From assembly GCA_030039095.1 (NCBI GenBank), contig JASHQP010000356.1, forward strand, positions 1 to 10,436: 10,436 nucleotides of DNA. The letters are read 5' to 3'. Shown here piece after piece: positions 1 to 5,379 of this stretch. A program made the position numbers and the translations under genes. This stretch comes from Streptosporangiaceae bacterium. Its GTDB lineage: Bacteria > Actinomycetota > Actinomycetes > Streptosporangiales > Streptosporangiaceae. The notes below the pieces were generated by a model. The model saw nothing but the letters and a program-made list of their open reading frames with translations. It had not been told where the DNA came from and ran no database searches. The stretch's first letter is position 1. Each line of letters opens with the position of its first letter.

Positions 1-220
1 GGCGCCGCGCGCACGGCCCTCGCCGGCCGCGGCCGTTCCCGCAACAGCCAGCGGGGGCGTGGCATTCCTGCGGGCCGCCGAGCAGGCCGCCGCCACCGCG
101 ATGCTGAGCCGGCTGCGCGGCGCCCCGGCGTCCCTGGCCCAGCTCTTCGCGAGCATCGGGGCGTCCGAGGCGACGCACGTTCCGGTCCTTGACGCCGCGG
201 CAGCACGGATCGCGCCATGA
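1..220 (+). CDS. Ferritin-like, alanine-rich protein (C-terminal fragment)
   Basis: This is the last 72 codons of a gene whose start lies left of the window; the reading frame begins at base 2 and ends with TGA at 218-220. After a Pro/Ala-rich linker the fragment has two predicted helices, one around AFLRAAEQAAATAMLSRL and one around LFASIGASEATHVPVL. The second carries an E-x-x-H motif (EATH), the usual metal-ligand pattern of ferritin-like four-helix bundles. The stop codon overlaps the start of the DUF4439 gene by ATGA, so the two are probably translationally coupled. In actinobacteria a ferritin-like or alanine-rich membrane protein next to a DUF4439 protein, divergent from rimP-nusA, is a known arrangement (Rv2843-Rv2844 in M. 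tuberculosis), so this is probably that neighbour. Metal binding and function are inferred; no activity is known to me. Confidence 0.6.
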   Translation, partial: APRARPSPAAAVPATASGGVAFLRAAEQAAATAMLSRLRGAPASLAQLFASIGASEATHVPVLDAAAARIAP

Positions 221-684
221 GCGGCCACGTTCCCCGGGGCGCCCCCGGAACGATCCCGGCCCTGCAGGCCGTGCTGACGGCGGAGAACGCCACCATCTAC
301 GGTTACGGGATCGCCGGCGCGTACCTGTCCGGAAATTCCCGGGCCACGGCCACGAACGACTGGGTGGCCCATCAGGTCGCCCGGGACCGCCTCGAGGCCA
401 TGGTGCGCTCCCTGGGGGCCCAGCCGGCCGCGGCCGCCGTGGCCTACCAGCTTCCGGCACCGGTGCACAGCGCCAGCGAGGCTGTATCTCTCGCGGTCCT
501 GCTCGAGGACCGGATCACCACGGCCTATCTCGGCCTGGTCGCGCTCGGTGACGCCTCGATCCGGGGCTTCGGGGCGCAGCAGGTGCAGGCGTCCGCGCTG
601 CGCGCCGCCGCCTGGCGCGGGGGCACCGTCGCCTTTCCGGGCATGACCGCAGCCGCGCTCGCCAGGCCGCGCAAGCAGTCCTGA
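217..684 (+). CDS. DUF4439 domain protein (ferritin-like fold)
   Basis: The product is 155 residues, about the full length of a DUF4439 protein (Rv2844-like), a family with a ferritin-like helical fold and no established function. Helix 1 has the family pattern ALQAVLTAENATIYGYGIAG (residues 15-34). Helix 2 holds AHQVARDRLEAM (51-62), where relatives typically have AHxxRRD. Helix 3 contains LLEDRITTAYLGLVAL (95-110), and the last helix is alanine-rich. In the homologues I recall, E23 is followed by His; here it is Asn (N24), so a metal site may be altered. The ATG at 217 overlaps the upstream TGA (ATGA) and has no strong Shine-Dalgarno sequence, which fits coupled translation. The protein has no signal peptide or membrane segment and is predicted cytoplasmic. 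The gene ends two bases from the convergent small gene on the other strand. Confidence 0.82.
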   Translation: MSGHVPRGAPGTIPALQAVLTAENATIYGYGIAGAYLSGNSRATATNDWVAHQVARDRLEAMVRSLGAQPAAAAVAYQLPAPVHSASEAVSLAVLLEDRITTAYLGLVALGDASIRGFGAQQVQASALRAAAWRGGTVAFPGMTAAALARPRKQS

Positions 685-686
685 GC

Positions 687-1001
687 CTACTGGCCGCGGG
701 CCGCGAGAACCTGTTTGATGAGGGCCGCGGCGCCGTCCAGGTCGTCCCAGGTGGCGATCCGTTCCGCCCATGACCACCAGAACCACCAGGTACCGTCCTG
801 GCCACGGCCTGCGTAGACGTCCTCGGCCAGCGCGGACGCCGCCGGGTTGACCACGTGCAGGCTGGGAACGCGTCCCGGAGGTGCCATCAGGCTGGTGCGC
901 AGCCCGTGCGTGGCCAGAACCTCGGCAAGGCCTTCGAGCCGGTTCAGGTAGATGTGCGGAGCCTGCCCCGACGTAGGGGCTTGCTGGGTCTCCGTAGTCA
1001 T
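687..1001 (-). CDS. Small Trp-rich actinobacterial protein of unknown function
   Basis: This 104-residue protein matches no named domain I can identify with certainty. It is soluble, with no signal peptide. A flexible N-terminus (1-15) leads to a helix, NRLEGLAEVLATHGL (20-34), and a strand ending in PSLHVVNPA (46-54). After acidic LAEDVYAG (58-65) comes the striking motif TWWFWWSWAERI (71-82) and a terminal helix (87-101). I recall similar small proteins ending in WWFWWSWAERI near XRE-DUF5753 regulators in other actinobacteria, which matches the divergent regulator here. The ATG at 1001 is supported by a Shine-Dalgarno sequence GGGGTGA (complement of 1006-1012), four bases upstream. It may be the partner or target of the adjacent regulator, filling the place DUF397 proteins take in WhiJ-type loci; that role is inference. 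Confidence 0.8.
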   Translation of the reverse strand: MTTETQQAPTSGQAPHIYLNRLEGLAEVLATHGLRTSLMAPPGRVPSLHVVNPAASALAEDVYAGRGQDGTWWFWWSWAERIATWDDLDGAAALIKQVLAARGQ

Positions 1002-1075
1002 TAAGTCACCCCAAGTAGCCGAGGTACAGCGTAGAGTAATGACATTGTCTAAGGATGCCCCGCGCGGCGGTTGGA

Positions 1076-1107
1076 TGCAACATGCACGGAGAAATTCGCA
1101 TGTTGCA
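1076..1107. promoter_or_regulatory. Perfect inverted repeat, candidate operator
   Basis: TGCAACATGC at 1076-1085 is matched exactly by GCATGTTGCA at 1098-1107, with a 12-base spacer (1086-1097). The arm centres are 22 bases apart, about two helical turns, so both half-sites face the same side of DNA, as expected for a dimeric regulator. It lies in the divergent intergenic region, 103 bases before the XRE gene start and 74 bases before the small gene start, and is far richer in A+T than its surroundings. There is no U-tract, so it is not a terminator. Binding by the adjacent XRE regulator is inference. Confidence 0.55.
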
Positions 1108-1139
1108 CAAGAGATTACCCAGAGCCGGATCCCGGTCAG

Positions 1140-1177
1140 TAACTAGACGTCATGGCGCTGCGGCGGCACACTAGTTA
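1140..1177. promoter_or_regulatory. Second inverted repeat upstream of XRE gene
   Basis: TAACTAG (1140-1146) and CTAGTTA (1171-1177) form a perfect 7-bp inverted repeat with a 24-base spacer; arm centres are 31 bases apart, about three helical turns. It lies 33 bases upstream of the XRE start codon, where a promoter or autoregulatory site would be expected. No good TANNNT box is seen in this stretch. The signal is weak in length but notable for its A+T content. Confidence 0.28.
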
Positions 1178-1200
1178 GCCCGCACGTCGCGCTCTTCGGG

Positions 1201-1209
1201 GGGAGGTGA
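1201..1209 (+). promoter_or_regulatory. Strong ribosome binding site of the XRE gene
   Basis: GGGAGGTGA lies one base before the ATG at 1211 and is a near-complete match to the 16S rRNA 3' end. It fixes the start of the regulator gene. Confidence 0.75.
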
Positions 1210-1210
1210 C

Positions 1211-2065
1211 ATGGGAACCGAACACAGCCCCACGGTGCGGCGGCGCCGGCTCGCGCTCGAGCTCAGGAGACTCCGCGAGGCGGCGAGGCTGACGTGCGAG
1301 GAAGTGGCGGAGCACCTCGAATGCTCGGCCTCGAAGATCAGCCGCGTGGAGACCGGCCGGGTTTCGGTGTCACCACGGGACGTCCGCGACATGCTCGAAC
1401 TCTACGGGGTCCCCGCCGATCAGCGGGAGAGCCTCGTCCAGCTCGCTCGCGACTCCCGCCAGAAGGGCTGGTGGCACGCCTACAGCGACACCATGCAACC
1501 GCAGATGGCCACGTACATCGGCCTGGAGAGCGCGGCATCGGAAATCCGCATCTACGAGGTCAGCCTCATCCCCGGGCTGCTGCAGACCGAAGACTACGCC
1601 CGAGCCGTCATCAGAGCCGGGATGGTGAACAGCCCGGCCGAGGACATCGAGCGCCGGGTGGCGCTGCTGATGGCCCGCCAGCCCGCCGTGGTCAGGGACG
1701 ACCCGCCGAAGGTCTGGGCCGTGCTCGACGAGGCCGCGCTGCGCCGCCGGGTCGGCGGTGCAGGCCTGATGCGCCTCCAGCTCGAGCACCTGCTGGCCCA
1801 GGCCGCGCTGCCCAACGTGGCGGTCCAGGTGATCCCGTTTGCCGGCGGCGCGCATCCCGCCATGGGCCGGCCCTTCATCATCCTGGTCTTCCCCGAGCGG
1901 GTCGACACCGACGTGGTCTACCTCGAGGACCTCACGAGCGCCCTCTACCTGGAAGACGTGGCCGAGGTCGACCGCTACAACGTCTTCTTCAACCACCTCC
2001 GCGCCACGGCGCTCTCCTTCGACGACTCCGCGGCGCTCATCACCTCCGTCCTCAAGGAGATGTAG
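1211..2065 (+). CDS. XRE-family regulator with DUF5753 domain
   Basis: The 284-residue length is typical of the actinobacterial XRE-DUF5753 family. Residues 11-50 form the helix-turn-helix, with LRRLREAARLTCEEVAEHL then SASKISRVETGR, the recognition-helix signature. The DUF5753 part (about 95-280) shows the usual landmarks: GWWHAYSD (86-93), an IPGLLQTEDYARA segment, LDEAALRRRVGG, VQVIPFAGGAHPAMG and the C-terminal ATALSFDDS. Family members include WhiJ-like developmental regulators of Streptomyces, often paired with a small DUF397 protein. No DUF397 gene is present here; the divergent neighbour is the Trp-rich small protein. The ATG at 1211 has a near-perfect Shine-Dalgarno sequence. The inverted repeats in the 209-base divergent region are the likely sites of autoregulation (inferred). 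Downstream, the 79-base convergent gap to the helicase gene shows no convincing terminator. Confidence 0.93.
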   Translation: MGTEHSPTVRRRRLALELRRLREAARLTCEEVAEHLECSASKISRVETGRVSVSPRDVRDMLELYGVPADQRESLVQLARDSRQKGWWHAYSDTMQPQMATYIGLESAASEIRIYEVSLIPGLLQTEDYARAVIRAGMVNSPAEDIERRVALLMARQPAVVRDDPPKVWAVLDEAALRRRVGGAGLMRLQLEHLLAQAALPNVAVQVIPFAGGAHPAMGRPFIILVFPERVDTDVVYLEDLTSALYLEDVAEVDRYNVFFNHLRATALSFDDSAALITSVLKEM

Positions 2066-2144
2066 CCCGGGCTCGCCAGGCGGAGCGTCTCCAGGGGCCG
2101 GAACGGGCAGCCGCGGCGGACCCGGCAGAGCCAGGCCGGTTACG

Positions 2145-4202
2145 TCAGGCCAGGGCATCGGGCAGCGGGTCGGTGTGGACGACCGTGAGGCGGGAGACGG
2201 CCCGGGTCAGCGCGACGTAGAGGCGGTGCAGGCCGCGGGCCTCGCTGGCGGCGATTCGGGCCGGCTCGACGACGATGACCTGGTCGAACTCCAGGCCCTT
2301 GGCCAGGGTGACCGGCACCACGGTCAGCGGCTGGCTGCCGGCGTCACCATCCAGGACCGCGTGGGCCAGGCCGGCCTGGTCCAGGATCACCGACAGCCCG
2401 GCGACCTGGTCGTCGGCCGCGATCACCGCCGCCGAACCTGGCCGGGTGAGCGCGTCGGCGCACGCGGCCGTCAGCGCGCCGGGGAACGCGTCCGGCGTCG
2501 CCGGAGTGATCACGAGCGAGCCCGGGTCCTGGCGCACCGACGTCGCCGGGTCGAGGCCGGGGGCGATCAGGCCGAGAAGCCTGCTGGCGAACTCGAGGAT
2601 CTGGCGCGGCACCCGGTAGCCGGTATCGAGGATCCGCAGCCCCGCGTCCTGCTTGCCGAGATGACCGAGCATCTGCTGCCAGCTGGCCGTTGCCCACGGC
2701 GTGGTGCCCTGGGCGATGTCGCCGAGCACCGTGGCCGACCCGGTGGCACAACGGCGCCCGAGCGCGCGGCACTCCATCGGCGACAGGTCCTGCGCCTCGT
2801 CCACCACCACGTGGGCCAGGCTCGGCGTCCGCTCGATCAGGTCGCGTGCCTCGTCGATCAGCACCGCGTCAGCCGGTGACCAGCGCGCGGAACCGGGCCC
2901 GCGCGGCGGCCTGGCCCAGCAGATCGCGGCCTGCTCAGCGGGATCCAGCAGGCCGCCCGCTGCCCGCGACAGCAGGCCCGGATCGGAAAGGAGGCCGAAA
3001 ACCAGCCGTACCGGATCCACCTTCGGCCAGATCGCGTTCACCGCGGCGCGCACCTGCGCGGTCCGCCGCACCGCCTCGTGGGTGCGGTCATCGCACGGCT
3101 CGCCGCCCGCCTCCATCCTGGTCAGGACCACGTGCGCGATGCGGTGCGAGAGCATCTCCCGCCCGGTCCCGTAACGAACGCCGCGATCCCGCAACTCGCC
3201 AGCGAGCTGGGAAAGCTCATGGGCGGAGACCCGAAAGCGCCGGGAACCACGGGCCACCATGATCGCTTCGGCCGGCTCGGCGAGCTGCAGCCACAGCGAC
3301 CGGCGCAGCACCTCGGCCATCCGGGCGTCGCCCTTGATCCGCGCCGCTGCCTCGGTGTCGACAGCGCGCACCGGCACCGTGGCCAGCAGGTCGCTCACGG
3401 ATAGCTGGGTCACGTCCAGCTCGCCGAGCGCCGGGAGCACGTTGCGGATGTAGGCGAGGAACGCCCGGTTCGGCCCGACGACCAGCACGCCGCCGCGGCG
3501 CATCCGCTCGGCATACGCGTAGAGCAGGTAGGCGACGCGGTGCAGGCCAACGGCGGTCTTGCCGGTTCCGGGTGCGCCCTGCACGCAGACGGTCTGGTCG
3601 GCTCCGGCTCGCACGATGTCGTCCTGGTCCGGCTGGATCGTCGCCACGATGTCGCGCATCGGGCCGGACCGGGGACGCTCGATCTCCTCGATGAGGATGC
3701 GGCTGGCGGACGGGACGGACTCCGGCCGGTCGGGAGCGGTGAAGTCCTCGTCCTCGTAGGCGGTCAGCTCTCCGCCGGAGAACCCGAACCTCCGCCGGAG
3801 GGCGACCCCCATCGGATCGGCCGGGCTGGCCCGGTAGAACGGCCGGGACACCGGCGCGCGCCAGTCGATGACGACGGGCCGTCCGTCCGGGTCGTGCACG
3901 TGCCGCCTGCCGATGTGAAACTGCGCGCCGGGGCCGGCCTCGCCCGCGTCATCTGGCCAGACCGCGTAGTCGAGCAGGCCGAAGAACAACGGTGTGTCCG
4001 GCAGGTCGATCAGGGCCTCGGCGCGGCGGTGCAGGTCGGCCTTGAGGTACTCCTCGGAGACCCGGTCGCCGCCGAGAGCGCGCAGCGAGAGCACGTTCTC
4101 GCGCATGAGGCGCAGGAACTCGCGTGAGCTGCGCAGGTGGTCCCGTTCGGCGACCAGGACGGGGTCGTTCCCGTCTGGAACATCCAGCGGGCCCGATGGC
4201 AT
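2145..4202 (-). CDS. HelD-family RNA polymerase-remodelling ATPase (UvrD/Rep-like)
   Basis: The 685-residue superfamily 1 helicase-like protein has HelD architecture. An N-terminal alpha-helical arm (about 12-66, from AERDHLRSSREFLRLM onward) is followed by the HelD-typical segment IGRRHVHDPDGRPVVIDWRA (97-116). Walker A is GAPGTGKT (209-216), Walker B is VVVDEAQD (465-472), motif III is GDIAQG (494-499), then DTGYRVPRQI (526-535), TLAKGLEFD (632-640) and the arginine motif LYVALTRA (661-668). In Bacillus and mycobacteria HelD binds RNA polymerase, dissociates it from nucleic acid and recycles it. In Streptomyces a HelD relative (HelR) displaces rifamycins and gives resistance. The ATG at 4202 is set by GGAGGTGA (complement of 4209-4216), six bases away. 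The length is slightly below the roughly 730 residues of mycobacterial HelD. Whether this copy is housekeeping HelD or a HelR-type resistance paralogue cannot be told here. Confidence 0.9.
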   Translation of the reverse strand: MPSGPLDVPDGNDPVLVAERDHLRSSREFLRLMRENVLSLRALGGDRVSEEYLKADLHRRAEALIDLPDTPLFFGLLDYAVWPDDAGEAGPGAQFHIGRRHVHDPDGRPVVIDWRAPVSRPFYRASPADPMGVALRRRFGFSGGELTAYEDEDFTAPDRPESVPSASRILIEEIERPRSGPMRDIVATIQPDQDDIVRAGADQTVCVQGAPGTGKTAVGLHRVAYLLYAYAERMRRGGVLVVGPNRAFLAYIRNVLPALGELDVTQLSVSDLLATVPVRAVDTEAAARIKGDARMAEVLRRSLWLQLAEPAEAIMVARGSRRFRVSAHELSQLAGELRDRGVRYGTGREMLSHRIAHVVLTRMEAGGEPCDDRTHEAVRRTAQVRAAVNAIWPKVDPVRLVFGLLSDPGLLSRAAGGLLDPAEQAAICWARPPRGPGSARWSPADAVLIDEARDLIERTPSLAHVVVDEAQDLSPMECRALGRRCATGSATVLGDIAQGTTPWATASWQQMLGHLGKQDAGLRILDTGYRVPRQILEFASRLLGLIAPGLDPATSVRQDPGSLVITPATPDAFPGALTAACADALTRPGSAAVIAADDQVAGLSVILDQAGLAHAVLDGDAGSQPLTVVPVTLAKGLEFDQVIVVEPARIAASEARGLHRLYVALTRAVSRLTVVHTDPLPDALA

Positions 4203-4382
4203 GGCTCATCACCTCCGTGTTGGAAGGGGCCGCGGGCGCGTGGCGAGCGCGGCCAGGGCAGATGGCTGAAGCGGACGGCGGGCGTGCGGCAGGCCGCGCC
4301 AGGCGGCAACGCGCGAGCCGGCGCGGCTGGTATCGGTCAGCGGCGGTGGGATGCCGCCCGGGCGGCGGCGCAAGGGCACAGG

Positions 4383-4411
4383 AGCTTAGCAAAGGCGAGC
4401 GGGCCAGTCAT
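4383..4411 (-). promoter_or_regulatory. Candidate helD promoter
   Basis: On the - strand ATGACT (complement of 4406-4411, four of six matches to TTGACA) and TAAGCT (complement of 4383-4388, TANNNT type) are separated by 17 bases. It would give a 5' leader of roughly 170-180 bases before the helD start. The 4203-4382 leader is GC-rich and shows no other clear element. A weak call based on spacing and hexamers only. Confidence 0.25.
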
Positions 4412-4420
4412 CCCGTATTT

Positions 4421-4438
4421 CCGGCCGCCACCGGCCGG
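4421..4438 (-). terminator. GC hairpin after the GNAT gene, candidate terminator
   Basis: Eighteen bases past the GNAT stop codon, CCGGCCG and CGGCCGG form a perfect 7-bp stem with a 4-base loop (GTGG on the - strand), followed by AAATAC. There is no U-tract, but hairpins without one are common after actinobacterial genes. It lies upstream of the candidate helD promoter, which fits separation of the two transcripts. Confidence 0.4.
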
Positions 4439-4456
4439 CTCGCGGCAGGACCCGGG

Positions 4457-5314
4457 TCAGAACAGGACCGACGTGAACGTGCCAACCTCGCGGAACCCGA
4501 CCCTGCGGTAGGCGGCGCGCGCCGGCATGTTGAAGTCGTTGACGTACAGCGAGACGACCGGCGCGACCGAGCGCAGCGCGTGCTGCACCACGGCCGCCAT
4601 CCCGCTCGAGGCGTGCCCGCGGCCGCGCAGTTCCGGCGGCACCCACACCCCCTGAACCTGGCAGGCCAGCGGGGTCACCGCGCCGATCTCGGCCTTGAAT
4701 ACCACCAGGCCGCCGGAGATCCTGGCGTACGAGCGGCCGGTCCTGATCAGCTCGGACACCCGGGCCCGGTACGCCGCTCCCCCGTCCGGCCCGACCGGGG
4801 AGACCCCGACCTCCTCGGTGAACATCGCCACGGACGCAGGCAGCAGCGTGTTCAGCTCGTCCGGCCGGACCAGGCGCACCAGCGGGTCGGGCGGCACCAG
4901 CGGGTCCGACGAGATCGCCATGACCGGCTGCGCCGACCTGATCTCGCGGGGCCGGCCCCAGTAGGGCGCGAGCAGCGACCAGAGCTCACCGACGGCCTCG
5001 GCGGGACCGACGATCGACGAGCAGCGGCGGCCCTGCAGCCTGGCCCGTTCGGCGAACGCGGCCACGGCCGCCGATGTCGCGGCCACCGGCACCAGGTTCG
5101 CGCCCGAGTAGCACAGCGACGTCACCTTGCCGGATTCCAGGTACCCCCACAGCTGCGCGCCCAGCCGGCCGGGATCCACCCCTGCCGAACGGACCCGCGA
5201 GCCGACGAAGACGTTCGCAACCGCGTCGCGGTCGCAGATCTCGAGCACCTGATCCAGATCGCGGTCATTGAGCAGGCGCAGCGACGATGATCGCCATGCC
5301 TTGGTGCGCAGCAC
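4457..5314 (-). CDS. DUF4081-GNAT acetyltransferase (Rv2867c family)
   Basis: The 285-residue protein has two parts. Residues 11-125 match the DUF4081 region that precedes the acetyltransferase domain in this family (LRLLNDRDLDQVLEICDRD near the start, and the VGSR segment at 37-40). Residues 145-285 are a GNAT domain with the acetyl-CoA motif VQGVWVPPELRGRGHAS (220-236; R/Q-x-x-G-x-G/A) and the later NDFNMPARAAYRRVGF (259-274). The C-terminus FTSVLF is typical. The substrate is unknown. In M. tuberculosis the homologue Rv2867c directly follows gcpE in the dxr-rip1-gcpE cluster; here a hydrolase gene stands between. The start is GTG at 5314, the first possible codon after an in-frame stop. 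It lacks a usable Shine-Dalgarno sequence but has a -10-like TACGCT six bases upstream, pointing to leaderless translation. Confidence 0.9.
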   Translation of the reverse strand: MLRTKAWRSSSLRLLNDRDLDQVLEICDRDAVANVFVGSRVRSAGVDPGRLGAQLWGYLESGKVTSLCYSGANLVPVAATSAAVAAFAERARLQGRRCSSIVGPAEAVGELWSLLAPYWGRPREIRSAQPVMAISSDPLVPPDPLVRLVRPDELNTLLPASVAMFTEEVGVSPVGPDGGAAYRARVSELIRTGRSYARISGGLVVFKAEIGAVTPLACQVQGVWVPPELRGRGHASSGMAAVVQHALRSVAPVVSLYVNDFNMPARAAYRRVGFREVGTFTSVLF

Positions 5315-5320
5315 GCTCCC

Positions 5321-5326
5321 AGCGTA
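5321..5326 (-). promoter_or_regulatory. -10 element for a leaderless GNAT transcript
   Basis: TACGCT (TANNNT type) ends exactly six bases before the GTG start codon, which puts the expected transcription start on the G of GTG. No recognisable -35 box is found 16-18 bases further upstream, as is common for such promoters. The nearby GGGAG is only one base from GTG, too close to serve as a ribosome binding site. Confidence 0.35.
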
Positions 5327-5379
5327 ACGGCATCACCGTTGCGGCGGCGCAGCCGCGCTCCTTGCGCGCAAACCGTTAC
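5324..5379 (-). repeat. Competing inverted repeats between hydrolase and GNAT genes
   Basis: On the - strand GTAACGG (complement of 5373-5379, containing the hydrolase TAA stop) can pair with CCGTTAC (complement of 5324-5330) over 7 bp. The same CCGTTAC can instead pair its CCGTT with a nearer AACGG (complement of 5336-5340) across a 5-base loop. A perfect 10-bp palindrome TTGCGCGCAA (5362-5371) and a GCGGC/GCCGC mini-hairpin (5344-5356) lie inside. The element fills nearly the whole 61-base gap and overlaps the GNAT -10 box. It could act as a terminator for the hydrolase transcript; no U-tract is present. Confidence 0.35.

Noticed and set aside
952..1146. A 64-codon + strand open frame across the divergent region
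   Set aside because: It covers the start of the small Trp-rich gene and the palindrome, has no good ribosome site, and its product resembles nothing known.
2066..2144. Possible bidirectional terminator between the XRE and helD genes
   Set aside because: Only a bulged GCTC/GAGC stem around 2071-2086 and a 4-bp GGAG/CTCC stem were found, neither followed by a T-tract; too weak to call.
4353..4366. GCCGCCCGGGCGGC, a perfect 14-bp palindrome upstream of helD
   Set aside because: Pure G+C with no spacer; such palindromes arise easily in a genome of this composition and it has no evident relation to the candidate promoter.
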